From NCBI GenBank assembly GCA_963696675.1, contig CAVOLM010000018.1, forward strand, positions 62,001 to 126,000: a stretch of 64,000 bases of DNA, read 5' to 3'. This stretch comes from DATBVX01 sp963696675 (GTDB lineage: Bacteria > Pseudomonadota > Gammaproteobacteria > Steroidobacterales > Steroidobacteraceae). A model generated the notes under the pieces. The model saw only the letters and a program-made list of their open reading frames with translations. It was not told the DNA's origin and searched no databases. Shown one piece after another: positions 10,676-19,582 of this stretch (positions are counted from its first letter, which is position 1; each line of letters begins with the position of its first letter). A program made the position numbers and the translations under genes.

Positions 10676-11173
10676 GTGGCGTCGGTGCGCGTGCTCGGGC
10701 TTGATCCGGGCTCGCGGTGCACGGGCTTTGGCATCATCGACTGGAACGGCGGGGATGCCGCCTACGTCGCGAGCGGTGCAATCAATATTTCCGCGGAGTC
10801 GTTTCCGGAGCGCCTGCAGGAGATCTTTGCGCGCGTGCGGGCGCTGATCACGGAGTATCAGCCGGTCGAAGTGGCCGTGGAGCGCGTGTTCGTGAACAAG
10901 AATGCGGACAGCGCACTCAAGCTCGGGCAGGCACGAGGCGCGGCACTGTGCGGCGTCTTCAGCGGGACGGTGAAGGTGTTCGAATACTCGGCACGTGAAA
11001 TCAAGATGGCAGTGGTGGGCACCGGGGGCGCGGAGAAGACCCAGGTCCAGCACATGGTGAAGGCATTGCTGCAGGTCCAGGGACGGTTGAGCGCGGATGC
11101 CGCCGATGCCCTCGCCGTGGCGCTCTGCCACGCCCACGGCCGTCAGCTTCGCAGCATGCTCCGCGCTCCATGA
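10676..11173 (+). CDS. ruvC: Crossover junction endodeoxyribonuclease RuvC
   Basis: Holliday-junction resolvase. The N-terminal VRVLGLDPGSRCTGFGIIDW carries the first catalytic Asp, AVERVFVNKN the Glu, and the C-terminal SADAADALAVALCHA the last two acidic residues. The frame stays open far upstream into yebC, but RuvC proteins start only a few residues before the LGLDPG strand, so a GTG is likely. 10676 is chosen; 10664 and 10685 are alternatives and no strong ribosome site separates them. The stop overlaps the ruvA start as ATGA at 11170-11173. Confidence 0.93.
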   Translation: MASVRVLGLDPGSRCTGFGIIDWNGGDAAYVASGAINISAESFPERLQEIFARVRALITEYQPVEVAVERVFVNKNADSALKLGQARGAALCGVFSGTVKVFEYSAREIKMAVVGTGGAEKTQVQHMVKALLQVQGRLSADAADALAVALCHAHGRQLRSMLRAP

Positions 11174-11763
11174 TCGGATCCCTGCGTGGCCGACTCATCG
11201 CCAAGCACCCCCCTGCTTTGACGATCGACGTCAACGGCGTCGGCTACGAGCTCGAAGCGCCGATGTCGACCTTTTACGATCTCCCCGCGGCGGGTCAGGA
11301 GGTGCAGCTCTTCACTCACCTCGTGGTGCGCGAGGACGCACAGGTGCTCTACGGGTTCGGCACCGATGGGGAGCGGCGGCTCTTCAGGACCTTGCTGAAA
11401 GTGTCGGGCGTCGGGCCGAAAATCGCACTCGGCATTCTCTCTGGCATCAGCGTGGAAGGGTTCGCGCGTTGCGTCGAAGCCCAGGATGCCGCGAGTCTGC
11501 AGCGTATTCCGGGCGTCGGGCGCAAGACCGCCGAGCGTCTCCTGATCGAAATGCGGGACCGCCTGAAGAATCTCGCGGTCGTGGGCGAGGTGGCGCGGCC
11601 CGAGGGTGGGCCAACGGCTGCACATGCGGAGGCCTTCACTGCGCTGGTGTCGCTCGGATACAAGCCCGCCGAAGTCGCGCGCCTGCTCAAGGCGTCGGAA
11701 GGCGGCGACGGCTCGACGGAGGATCTGATCCGGCGCGCCCTGCAGGCAGCGGTGAGGGGCTAG
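11170..11763 (+). CDS. ruvA: Holliday junction branch migration protein RuvA
   Basis: 197 aa tetrameric junction-binding protein that loads RuvB. It starts MIGSLRGRLIAK with an OB-fold. Two helix-hairpin-helix motifs are visible (LKVSGVGPKIALGILS and LQRIPGVGRKTAERLLIE), followed by the flexible linker and a C-terminal RuvB-binding domain (ALVSLGYKPAEVARLL). It is coupled translationally to ruvC (ATGA) and ruvB begins 3 bases after its stop. Confidence 0.97.
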   Translation: MIGSLRGRLIAKHPPALTIDVNGVGYELEAPMSTFYDLPAAGQEVQLFTHLVVREDAQVLYGFGTDGERRLFRTLLKVSGVGPKIALGILSGISVEGFARCVEAQDAASLQRIPGVGRKTAERLLIEMRDRLKNLAVVGEVARPEGGPTAAHAEAFTALVSLGYKPAEVARLLKASEGGDGSTEDLIRRALQAAVRG

Positions 11764-11765
11764 CT

Positions 11766-12812
11766 TTGAGCGAAGAACGCATCATCGGGCCGCAGGAGAC
11801 CGGCGAAGACGAAGCGGCAGAGCGCGCGGTGCGACCGCGTGTGCTCGCCGACTACGTCGGGCAGAGCGCCGTCAAGGCGCAGATGGAGATCTTCATCACC
11901 GCTGCCCGCAATCGCGGCGAAGCGCTCGATCACGTCCTGATCTTCGGGCCGCCCGGCCTGGGAAAGACGACGCTGGCGCATATTGTCGCGAACGAGCTCG
12001 GCGTGAACCTGCGCCAGACCTCGGGCCCGGTCCTGGAGCGCGCCGGTGATCTTGCAGCGCTGCTAACCAACCTGCAGCCGCGCGATGTGCTGTTCGTCGA
12101 CGAAATCCATCGCCTGAGCCCGGTGGTCGAGGAAATCCTCTATCCGGCCATGGAGGATTTTCAGCTCGACATCATGATCGGCGAGGGCCCTGCAGCGCGC
12201 TCGATCAAGCTCAACCTGCCGCCCTTCACGCTGGTCGGCGCGACGACCCGAGCCGGGCTTCTGACTTCGCCGCTGCGCGACCGGTTCGGCATCGTGCAAC
12301 GGCTGGAGTTCTACTCGGTCGCGGACATCGAGCGCATCGTGACGCGCTCGGCACGCATCCTCGAGCTGCCAATCGATGCCTCCGGCGCGCACCGGATCGC
12401 CACACGTTCGCGCGGTACGCCACGGATCGCAAACCGCTTGTTGCGCCGGGTGCGCGATTTCGCGGAGGTGAAAGCTGACGGCCACATCACCGACCAGGTG
12501 GCGACGGCCGCCCTCGACCTGCTCGAGGTGGATCCGCAGGGTTTCGACACGCTCGATCGCAAGCTCTTGCTCACGATCATCGAGAAGTTCGATGGCGGGC
12601 CGGTCGGCGCCGACAGTCTGGCCGCCGCGGTCGGCGAGGAGCGCGACACGATCGAAGACGTGATCGAACCGTTCCTGATCCAGCAGGGATTTCTGATGCG
12701 CACTGCGCGCGGGCGAATGGCGACACGCGCCGCCTACCTGCACTTCGGCCTCAAGATGCCCAATGCCGATCGGCCCGGAAGTCTGCCGCTGTTCGGCGAG
12801 GGCAAACAATGA
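11766..12812 (+). CDS. ruvB: Holliday junction branch migration ATPase RuvB
   Basis: AAA+ motor of branch migration, 348 aa. Walker A is FGPPGLGKTTLAHI, Walker B VLFVDEIHRL, sensor 1 TLVGATTRAG, and the C-terminal winged helix ends with RAAYLHFGL. The open frame extends far upstream over ruvA, but the protein begins at TTG 11766 (LSEERIIGPQE), right after the ruvA stop. An uncommon TTG start in an operon position is plausible for RuvB abundance control; this is inference. Confidence 0.96.
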   Translation: MSEERIIGPQETGEDEAAERAVRPRVLADYVGQSAVKAQMEIFITAARNRGEALDHVLIFGPPGLGKTTLAHIVANELGVNLRQTSGPVLERAGDLAALLTNLQPRDVLFVDEIHRLSPVVEEILYPAMEDFQLDIMIGEGPAARSIKLNLPPFTLVGATTRAGLLTSPLRDRFGIVQRLEFYSVADIERIVTRSARILELPIDASGAHRIATRSRGTPRIANRLLRRVRDFAEVKADGHITDQVATAALDLLEVDPQGFDTLDRKLLLTIIEKFDGGPVGADSLAAAVGEERDTIEDVIEPFLIQQGFLMRTARGRMATRAAYLHFGLKMPNADRPGSLPLFGEGKQ

Positions 12813-12837
12813 CGCAAGCCCTCGGGCGGCAGCTCCC

Positions 12838-13254
12838 ATGATCACCTTCACCTTTCCGATCCGGGTCTACTGGGAAGACACCGACGCCGGTGGCATCGTC
12901 TACTACGCCAACTACCTCAAGTTCATGGAGCGGGCGCGCACGGAACTGTTGCGCAGCTTCGGGATCCACCAGAACCAGCTGGCTGAAGAGCACGGCGTGA
13001 TGTTCGCGATCGTCTCGGTGAACATCGATTACCTGCTGCCCGCGCGGCTCGACGATGAGCTGATCGTGACCTGCAACCTCCTCGCCGAGGGCCGCGCGAG
13101 CTTCGCCTTTTCGCAGGAAGTGTATCGCGGGCGAGTCGGCGGCGAGCTGCTGACGCGCGCGCGCACACGCGCAGCCTGCCTGGATTGCAAGACCCTGCGG
13201 CCGCGCCGTCTGCCGGACAGTTTGCTCGCGGCCATGACCAAGAACGAGGAGTGA
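12838..13254 (+). CDS. ybgC: Tol-Pal-associated acyl-CoA thioesterase YbgC
   Basis: Hotdog-fold thioesterase, 138 aa, starting MITFTFPIRVYWEDTDAGG. The catalytic Asp is in WEDTDAGGIVYYANYLKFMERAR, the family signature. YbgC is the usual first gene of tol-pal operons and is linked to phospholipid metabolism at the inner membrane. tolQ starts 7 bp later. Confidence 0.95.
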   Translation: MITFTFPIRVYWEDTDAGGIVYYANYLKFMERARTELLRSFGIHQNQLAEEHGVMFAIVSVNIDYLLPARLDDELIVTCNLLAEGRASFAFSQEVYRGRVGGELLTRARTRAACLDCKTLRPRRLPDSLLAAMTKNEE

Positions 13255-13261
13255 GCCGGAA

Positions 13262-13946
13262 ATGTCGTCGGATCTTTCGGTCATCAGGCTGGTTCTCGAC
13301 GCGAGCTTCGTCGTGCAGCTCGTGCTCGCGCTGCTGATGGGCGCCTCCATCGCGTCCTGGGCGGTTATTCTGCGCAAGCGCTCGCTGATCCGCCGGGCTC
13401 GCACGGAAGCTGATTCGTTCGAGGGTAATTTCTGGTCTGGCGGCGACCTGTCGATGCTGTTTCGTTCCATCGAAGCCCGCGAAGGCAGCACCGCCGGTAT
13501 GGAGAGCATTTTCGAATCGGGATTCCGGGAGTTCGGCCGGCTGCGCCAGCAGAGCGGAGTGGCCTCCGTCGCAGCTGCTCGAGGGTGCACAACGCGCGAT
13601 GCGCGTCGCGCAGATGCGCGAGGTCGATCGGCTCGAACAGAATCTCGCCATGCTGGCGACCGTCGGCTCGACCAGTCCCTACGTCGGCTTGTTCGGTACG
13701 GTGTGGGGCATCATGAATTCATTTCACTCGCTCGGTAACGTGCAGCAGGCCACCCTGGCGATGGTCGCGCCCGGGATCGCCGAGGCGCTGATCGCGACCG
13801 CCATGGGGCTGTTTGCCGCCATTCCCGCGGTGATCGCCTATAACCGTTATGCCGATCAGGTCGGTCGCCTCGAGCTGCGCTACGACACCTTCATGGAAGA
13901 GTTCGCCACGATCCTGCAGCGGCACGCGGCGGCAAGGACGGTCTGA
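13262..13946 (+). CDS. tolQ: Tol-Pal system proton channel subunit TolQ (one frameshift)
   Basis: MotA/TolQ/ExbB family inner-membrane protein. The first part has TM1 (SFVVQLVLALLMGASIASWAVIL reduced here to its hydrophobic pattern), and the second part carries TM2-TM3 with TSPYVGLFGTVWGIMNSF and the conserved GIAEALIATAMGLFAAIPAV. The two halves differ by one base with the switch at about 13571-13573 (QLLEGAQRAMRVAQ restarts the frame). Correction gives 227 aa, the normal TolQ length. An intact tolR and tolA follow, so the gene is unlikely to be dead. Confidence 0.94.
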
Positions 13947-13947
13947 G

Positions 13948-14415
13948 ATGCCGAAGTCGACACGCAGCCGCAGCCGCAAGCTCATGGGCGAGATCAATGT
14001 CGTCCCGTACATCGACGTGATGCTGGTGCTGCTCATCATCTTCATGATCACGGCCCCGCTCCTCACGCAGGGAATCAAGGTGGATCTGCCGGATGCAGGT
14101 GCCGAGCCCCTCGATCCCGATATGCTCAAGCAGCACCAGCCCCTGGTCCTGAGCGTGGATGCCAAAGGCCGGCTCTATCTCAACATCGGCCGCGATAAGG
14201 ATCGGGCCATTGACGAGAGGACCGTGATGGCGCGGGCGGCCGCGGTCCTGCGGCGCGACAAGCAGACGCCGGTACTGGTGAAGGCAGACGAGTCGGTGCC
14301 CTATGGGCGGGTCGTGACCGCGATGGTGCTGCTGCAGAAGGCGGGTGCGCAAAAAGTCGGCTTCATCACCGATCCGCAGAAGCTTCCCGAGGAGGAGCGG
14401 CAGAGCAATCGTTAG
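13948..14415 (+). CDS. tolR: Tol-Pal system protein TolR
   Basis: ExbD/TolR family, 155 aa. It has a short basic cytoplasmic N-terminus, one TM segment (MLVLLIIFMITAP) led by the essential Asp in VVPYIDVMLV, and a periplasmic domain. It works with TolQ as the proton-driven motor that energises TolA. It starts one base after tolQ. Its TAG stop codon is the first three bases of the inverted-repeat element at 14413-14684, so the element abuts or supplied the end of the gene. Confidence 0.94.
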   Translation: MPKSTRSRSRKLMGEINVVPYIDVMLVLLIIFMITAPLLTQGIKVDLPDAGAEPLDPDMLKQHQPLVLSVDAKGRLYLNIGRDKDRAIDERTVMARAAAVLRRDKQTPVLVKADESVPYGRVVTAMVLLQKAGAQKVGFITDPQKLPEEERQSNR

Positions 14416-14684
14416 GAGTCTGTCTGACTATTCCGTATGAGCCGCGTTGCGATTAGCAGGCGATGGATGCAAGGCGCGAAGTGCAGGCCATGGTCGATTC
14501 CATGGCCAAACTTCGCAACGCCGCAGACGCGCCTGATCATCGCAACCCGACGGGACCGGCGGTGTTGGCCTGCAGCGTCGTTGCAGTCTCCTCATGTGGA
14601 GTGACCACACAGCGTCGCCTGCGCCTAGCTGCAGGCCAACACCGCCGCGCTCGCGGCCATACGGAATAGTCAGACAGACTCCTA
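14413..14684. repeat. 272-bp structured inverted-repeat (MITE-like) element between tolR and tolA
   Basis: A perfect 27-bp terminal inverted repeat occupies 14413-14439 and 14658-14684 (it begins TAGGAGTCTGTCTGACTATT). Inside are two further arms. One is a long imperfect hairpin, 14447-14462 pairing with 14530-14545, which encloses a hairpin of GCGAAGT (14476-14482) with ACTTCGC (14510-14516) and a perfect 8-bp palindrome GGCCATGG/CCATGGCC (14486-14493, 14500-14507). The other is a perfect 19-bp stem, 14557-14575 with 14629-14647. Folded, it would make a three-way junction. No credible ORF lies inside. It looks like a non-autonomous transposable or REP-like element inserted in an essential operon; it could also form an mRNA structure between the two cistrons. 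Confidence 0.85.
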
Positions 14685-14686
14685 CC

Positions 14687-15487
14687 ATGGCAGGATTCGC
14701 CCGCGAACATGCTGTCTCGCTCACGCTCTCGATACTGCTGCACGCGATCGTCATCGGCCTGCTGGCATATGGATTCGTGACGCTGCGTTCGCGGCCGACG
14801 CCACGGCCGCAACCGGCCATCGAAGCGACCGTAGTCGACGAGCGGCGCATCGAGGCGGAGGCCCAGCGACTGGAGCAGGAAGAGAAGGAGCGGGCGCGCC
14901 AGGCGCAGGAAGAGCGCGAGCAGGCGGAACAAGCCAAACGCGAGCGCGAAGAAGAGCAGCAGCGGCTCGAAGATCTCAAGCAGCAGCGCGAATCGGAAGA
15001 GAAGCTCGCCCAGGAACGTGAACAGCAGCGTCAAAAGGAAGAGCAGGAGGCGAAGCGCAAAGCCGACGAGACCAAGCGCCAGCAGCAAGCCAAGGCCGCC
15101 GCCGACAAGAAGCGCAAGGAGCTGGAAGCGACGCAGCGCAAGGAGAGCGAAGCGGAGCTCAAGCGACGGCTCGCGGAGGAGGAACGGCGCAGTGCGGCGG
15201 AGGATTCCGGCCAACTGGCGCAGTACGTCGCGCAGATCCAGGCGCGGATTCAGCGCGCCTGGATCCGCCCACCGAGCGCGCGCGAGGGCTTGCGGTGCAT
15301 CGTCAATGTGACGCAAGTTCCGGGCGGGGAGGTGGTGGGCGTCAAGATCGGGGAATGCAACGGCGATGACGCCGTAAGACAATCCATCGAGGCTGCGGTC
15401 TACCGCGCTTCACCGCTGCCGGAACCGTCGGACCCGGCACTGTTCGAAAGGAATCTGAAGCTCGAGTTCAAGCCCGGCGACATATGA
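14687..15487 (+). CDS. tolA: Tol-Pal system protein TolA
   Basis: Inner-membrane anchored protein that spans the periplasm and contacts TolB/Pal, 266 aa. An N-terminal TM (SLTLSILLHAIVIGLLAYGF) is followed by a long charged Glu/Lys/Arg/Gln-rich helix, about residues 50-170, typical of TolA domain II. The C-terminal TonB-like domain has QIQARIQRAWIRPP and CIVNVTQVPGGEV. The ATG comes two bases after the inverted-repeat element, so the upstream ribosome-binding region lies in the element's right repeat and shows no clear Shine-Dalgarno sequence. Confidence 0.94.
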   Translation: MAGFAREHAVSLTLSILLHAIVIGLLAYGFVTLRSRPTPRPQPAIEATVVDERRIEAEAQRLEQEEKERARQAQEEREQAEQAKREREEEQQRLEDLKQQRESEEKLAQEREQQRQKEEQEAKRKADETKRQQQAKAAADKKRKELEATQRKESEAELKRRLAEEERRSAAEDSGQLAQYVAQIQARIQRAWIRPPSAREGLRCIVNVTQVPGGEVVGVKIGECNGDDAVRQSIEAAVYRASPLPEPSDPALFERNLKLEFKPGDI

Positions 15488-15516
15488 TCGATGCAAAGAC
15501 CACAGCGAGGTGACGG

Positions 15517-16848
15517 GTGAATCTAAACAGGGAAGAGTTGAAGCAATACATGGCAGCGACTGCGCTCGCAGTTCTTGCATTGGCGGGTTCAACCCCGGTG
15601 AGTGCCGAGCTCACGATCGAGATTACCGAGGGCGTGAGCGATCCAATCCCCATCGCGATCGTGCCCTTCGGCTGGTCGGGCGTGGATCAGGCGCCGGTCG
15701 ATGTTGCCAATATCGTGGCAGGAGACCTGCAGGGCAGCGGTCGGTTCCGACCCATGGCGCGCGGCGACATGGTCGACCTGCCGACCAAGGCGACCGACGT
15801 AGTGCCGGATGACTGGCGGATGCTGCGCAACGATTTCGTCGTGGTCGGCGAGCTGCAGCCGCAGCAATCTTCCGGCCAATACCTGATCCGCTATGCGCTG
15901 GTGAACGTGCTCAACGGCCAGAAACTGCTCGAGTACGCACAGCCTGCATCGAGCGCTACGCTGCGTGCTGCGAGCCACCGGGTGAGCGACAAGATCTTCG
16001 AGAAGCTGACCGGCATTCCCGGGGCGTTCTCGACCCGCATCGCGTATGTCTCGGTTGCGGGTAAGGCGCCCAATGCGCACTATCAACTCATCGTGGCGGA
16101 TGCCGATGGCGTCAATCCCCGCGTGGTGGCGCAATCGACAGAACCGATCATGTCGCCCGCGTGGTCGCCCGACGGTCAGAATCTTGCCTATGTGTCATTC
16201 GAAGGCCGGGTCGCGGCCATATTCGTGCAGGTGCTGCGCACGGGTGAGCGACGCCGGGTGTCTGCACGCGCGGGTATCAACGGTGCGCCTGCGTGGTCAC
16301 CGGATGGACGTCGCATAGCACTCACACTCTCGCACAAGGATGGCAATCTCGACGTCTATGTACTCGGGCTCAATGACCAGGTGCTGACGCGGCTGACGGA
16401 TGACAATGCGATCGACACCGAGCCGGCCTGGTCGCCGGATGGTAAGAGTATCTACTTTACCTCCGACCGTTCCGGCGCGCCGCAGATCTATCGCGTGAGC
16501 GCCAGTGGCGGCGATCGTGCCCAGCGGGTCACGTTCGAGGGCAGTTACAACGCGCGACCACGCGTTTCGCCGGATGGCACACAGCTCGCGATGGTCACGC
16601 TCGATCGCGGCGCGTATCGGATCGCAGTCATGAGCCTGGGGAACGCTGCAACCCGCGTACTCACGCAGGGAAGTCTCGACGAATCACCGAGCTTTGCGCC
16701 GAACGGCGCGGTGCTCATTTATGGGACTCAGGATAAGGGCCGCGGGGTGCTCGCGACCGTTTCCGTCGACGGCAACGTTCATCAGCGCATCGCGGCGGAG
16801 CAGGGCGACATTCGAGAGCCGATTTGGTCACCGCTCCCTGCATCATGA
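15517..16848 (+). CDS. tolB: Tol-Pal system beta-propeller protein TolB
   Basis: Periplasmic protein, 443 aa, with a hydrophobic signal peptide ending around STPVSAEL. An N-terminal alpha/beta domain (IPIAIVPFGWSG) and a six-bladed propeller follow, with repeated PAWSPDG blades (for example SPAWSPDGQNLAY, APAWSPDGRRIAL, EPAWSPDGKSIYF). It starts at GTG 15517, preceded by a GCGAGG ribosome site. It links TolA with Pal at the outer membrane. Confidence 0.96.
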   Translation: MNLNREELKQYMAATALAVLALAGSTPVSAELTIEITEGVSDPIPIAIVPFGWSGVDQAPVDVANIVAGDLQGSGRFRPMARGDMVDLPTKATDVVPDDWRMLRNDFVVVGELQPQQSSGQYLIRYALVNVLNGQKLLEYAQPASSATLRAASHRVSDKIFEKLTGIPGAFSTRIAYVSVAGKAPNAHYQLIVADADGVNPRVVAQSTEPIMSPAWSPDGQNLAYVSFEGRVAAIFVQVLRTGERRRVSARAGINGAPAWSPDGRRIALTLSHKDGNLDVYVLGLNDQVLTRLTDDNAIDTEPAWSPDGKSIYFTSDRSGAPQIYRVSASGGDRAQRVTFEGSYNARPRVSPDGTQLAMVTLDRGAYRIAVMSLGNAATRVLTQGSLDESPSFAPNGAVLIYGTQDKGRGVLATVSVDGNVHQRIAAEQGDIREPIWSPLPAS

Positions 16849-16939
16849 TTGGCGTGGCGCCTGCCGAGGGGTGTCCCAGATCAGGCGTCTGTGGTAGAAA
16901 TCGGCGACTCAAAATGTCCGCGCACTGGAGATACGGGAA

Positions 16940-17461
16940 ATGCGAAACGCGCTCCTACTGACGATGCTCTCGGCGACGCTGCTGCTGATGGGTTGCCCGA
17001 AACGCGACGCGGTGAAGGAAGCGCCTCCTGCGACCTCGGAAGAAGGGGCAACGACGCCCGGCCTGGAAACAAACCCTGTCGGCCAGGGGAGCGCGACTGG
17101 GGCTGGTGCGGCGGGTCAGCAGGCGGGTCTCGCCGTGCGAATCATCTATTTCGATTTCGACAATGCAGACATCCGCCCCGAATATCGCGACATCATTGCT
17201 GCTCATGCGCGACGGCTCGCCACCAGCGCCGCGCTCAAGGTACGGCTGGAAGGGCATGCGGACGAGCGCGGCTCGCGCGAATACAACATCGGTCTCGGGG
17301 AGCGGCGTGCACAGGCCGTCCGGCGCGCACTCATGCTGCTCGGGGTCGGCGAGGGGCAGATCGCGACGGTCAGTTATGGCGAGGAACGGCCGGCGGTGGA
17401 AGGCAGCGACGAGGCAGCCTGGGCCAAGAATCGCCGGGTCGAAATCGCCTTCGTCAACTGA
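16940..17461 (+). CDS. pal: Peptidoglycan-associated lipoprotein Pal
   Basis: 173 aa outer-membrane lipoprotein. The lipobox LLMGC gives Cys19 as the acylated residue. After a Gly/Ala/Thr-rich linker comes an OmpA-like peptidoglycan-binding domain with IIYFDFDNADIRPEY, EGHADERGSREYNIGLGERR and NRRVEIAFV. It follows tolB after a 91-bp gap with no clear feature. It anchors the Tol complex to the cell wall. Confidence 0.96.
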   Translation: MRNALLLTMLSATLLLMGCPKRDAVKEAPPATSEEGATTPGLETNPVGQGSATGAGAAGQQAGLAVRIIYFDFDNADIRPEYRDIIAAHARRLATSAALKVRLEGHADERGSREYNIGLGERRAQAVRRALMLLGVGEGQIATVSYGEERPAVEGSDEAAWAKNRRVEIAFVN

Positions 17462-17470
17462 CATCACGCC

Positions 17471-18229
17471 ATGGTGCTACGCAGCGTGATCGGCAGAGCG
17501 GCAGGGATCGTCTGCTTCCTTTTGATGGCCGGCTGCGCCAGCACACCTGGGCCAGACGATCCGGTCACCATCAAGTTGAACGATCTCGATCGGCGGCTCG
17601 AACGCATCGAGCGCGTGATCTCGAATCAAAGCCTCCTGGAGCTGTCGCAACAGTTGCAGGCACTGCAGACCGAGGTGCGTTCACTGCGCGGTTCGCTCGA
17701 TGAGTTGCAGTTTCAGAACGAGAAGGGCAAGGGCCAGCAGCGGGATCTGTACTCAGATCTCGACCGGCGAGTGAAAGCGATCGAAAGTGGCACACAGGCC
17801 GTCACCCCCGACGGCAACGGCACGGCGTTGCCGGTTCCCGCAGGATCAGACCGGGCCAACTACCAGGCCGCGTTCGATCTGCTCAAGTCGGGGCAGTACG
17901 AGAAAGCGACCGCGGCCTTCCAGCAATTCCTGGTGGCATTCCCGGCCAGCTCGCTGTCAGACAACGCCCAATACTGGCTCGGCGAGAGCTACTACGTGAC
18001 GCGGCGCTACGATGAGGCGCTGAAGACATTCCGCGTGGTGGTCGACCGTTACAAGGAATCGCGCAAGCTGCCGGATGCGTGGCTCAAGATCGGCTACTGC
18101 CAATACGAGCTCAAGAACTGGAGTGCAGCGCGCGACGCACTGACGCGTGTGACCCGTGACTTCCCGGACTCCAGCGCAGCGCCCGAGGCGGCGAACCGAT
18201 TGGAGAGGATGAAGGGCGAAGGGCACTGA
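17471..18229 (+). CDS. cpoB: Cell division coordinator CpoB (YbgF), lipoprotein form
   Basis: 252 aa. An N-terminal signal ends in a lipobox (LLMAGC), so this copy appears lipidated. A coiled-coil region (about residues 35-110, LNDLDRRLERIERV...) is followed by three TPR-like repeats (ANYQAAFDLLKSGQYEKATAAF, NAQYWLGESYYVTRRYDEAL, PDAWLKIGYCQYELKNWSAA). CpoB connects Tol-Pal with septal peptidoglycan synthesis. Last tol gene of the operon, 9 bp after pal. Confidence 0.93.
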   Translation: MVLRSVIGRAAGIVCFLLMAGCASTPGPDDPVTIKLNDLDRRLERIERVISNQSLLELSQQLQALQTEVRSLRGSLDELQFQNEKGKGQQRDLYSDLDRRVKAIESGTQAVTPDGNGTALPVPAGSDRANYQAAFDLLKSGQYEKATAAFQQFLVAFPASSLSDNAQYWLGESYYVTRRYDEALKTFRVVVDRYKESRKLPDAWLKIGYCQYELKNWSAARDALTRVTRDFPDSSAAPEAANRLERMKGEGH

Positions 18230-18257
18230 TCGCGCCGCGCTCCTGGGCAGAAGTGAT

Positions 18258-18913
18258 GTGTCGAGCGATCCCATCCGACTGAAGATCACCGAGATCTTCT
18301 ATTCCCTGCAGGGCGAAGCGGACAGCGTCGGAATCCCGACCGTATTCGTGCGCCTTACCGGCTGCCCGTTGCGCTGCCAGTATTGCGACACCGCCTATGC
18401 ATTTCATGGCGGGGAATGGTGGGCTCTCGAAGATGTGCTGAGTGAGGTCGCACGCCACGGGTACACGCTACGTGTGCGTTACGGGTGGTGAACCGCTCGC
18501 TCAACGCGCTTGTTTGCCGCTTCTCGACAGGGCTTTGCGACGCCGGCTACCGTGTGTCGCTTGAAACGAGTGGTGCGCTCGACGTGTCGGCAGTCGATGA
18601 GCGGGTCGTGCGCGTCGTCGATGTAAAAACACCCGGCTCGGGCGAATGTCACCGCAATCGCCTGGAGAACTTCGCCGACCTGCGCCGCACCGATCAGGTC
18701 AAGTTCGTGATCTGCGATCGCGCCGACTACGAGTGGAGCAAAGGATTCATCCGCGAGTACGCCCTCGGGGAACGCTGCCCGATCCTGTTCTCACCGAGCC
18801 ACGAACAACTCGCGGGCGCTGAGCTCGCTGACTGGATCCTCGCCGATCACCTGCCGGTGCGATTCCAGGTCCAGCTTCACAAGTACTTGTGGGGCAATGT
18901 TCCGGGTAAATGA
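18258..18913 (+). CDS. queE: 7-carboxy-7-deazaguanine synthase QueE (two frameshifts)
   Basis: Radical SAM enzyme of preQ0/queuosine synthesis that converts CPH4 to 7-carboxy-7-deazaguanine. The CX3CX2C cluster motif is CPLRCQYCD, preceded by FYSLQGEADSVGIPTVFVRLTGC. Two frame changes at about 18458 and 18524 each correspond to an extra G in a short G run (GGG where GG restores the frame). The corrected middle reads RYVCVTGGEPLAQ, and the whole is 217 aa ending QLHKYLWGNVPGK. It overlaps queC by 17 bp if queC uses its ATG. Confidence 0.93.
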
Positions 18914-19581
18914 CGTGCACGCCGTAGTACTGCTATCGGGAGGACTCGATTCTGCGACGACGCTCGCCATCGCAAGCCGGGAGGGATTCCTGTGTCACGC
19001 GCTGAGCTGTTTTTATGGTCAGCGCCATGGCGCCGAGCTCGAGGCTGCTGCAGAACGTGGCCCGGCAGTTGGGCGCGGTCGAGCATCGGGTCATGAGTGT
19101 CGACCTTGCGGGCATCGGTGGCTCGGCCCTGACTGACAAGAGTCTCGCGGTGCCCGAGGGGCCTTCGGACGGAATCCCGATCACGTATGTTCCGGCGCGC
19201 AACACGATGCTGCTGGCGCTGGCGCTGGGCTGGGCGGAGGTACTCGAGGCGCGCGACATCTTCATGGGTGTGAACGCGGTCGACTATTCTGGATATCCGG
19301 ACTGTCGCCCGGAGTTCATTGCGGCGTTCGAGAAACTGGCAGCACTGGCGACACGCGCCGGGGTCGAGGGCAAGCCGCTGCGCGTTCACGCGCCTCTCAT
19401 CCGGATGTCGAAGGCTGAGATCGTGAAACGTGGCCTCGAGCTCGGGGTCGATTTCTCGATGACCGTCTCGTGTTACCGGGCCGACGAACAGGGCCGTGCC
19501 TGCGGGCGCTGCGATTCGTGTCGTCTGCGGCGTGCGGGCTTCGAGGCGGCAGACATCGCGGATCCGACCCGCTACCAGTAG
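18897..19581 (+). CDS. queC: 7-cyano-7-deazaguanine synthase QueC (one frameshift)
   Basis: ATP-dependent ligase making preQ0 from 7-carboxy-7-deazaguanine and ammonia. The N-terminal PP-loop is VVLLSGGLDSATTLAIA. The C-terminal zinc site is CYRADEQGRACGRCDSC. One extra base near 19040 separates the two parts; corrected length is 227 aa. GTG 18915 is an alternative start just after queE. It ends two bases before the convergent folD stop. The partners queD and queF are not in the window. Confidence 0.93.
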
Positions 19582-19582
19582 T

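Noticed and set aside
11097..11765. N-terminal extension of ruvB over ruvA
   Set aside because: The peptide in that frame is basic and low in complexity and overlaps ruvA; the TTG at 11766 directly follows the ruvA stop.
14537..15382. Minus-strand open frame with long hydrophobic Leu/Phe-rich stretches across tolA
   Set aside because: It is the antisense shadow of TolA's Glu/Lys/Gln coiled coil (Leu, Phe and Leu codons mirror them), not a membrane protein.
18258..19581. Programmed frameshifting in queE and queC
   Set aside because: The same pattern appears in about twenty unrelated genes across the window and is explained better by extra bases in the sequence.
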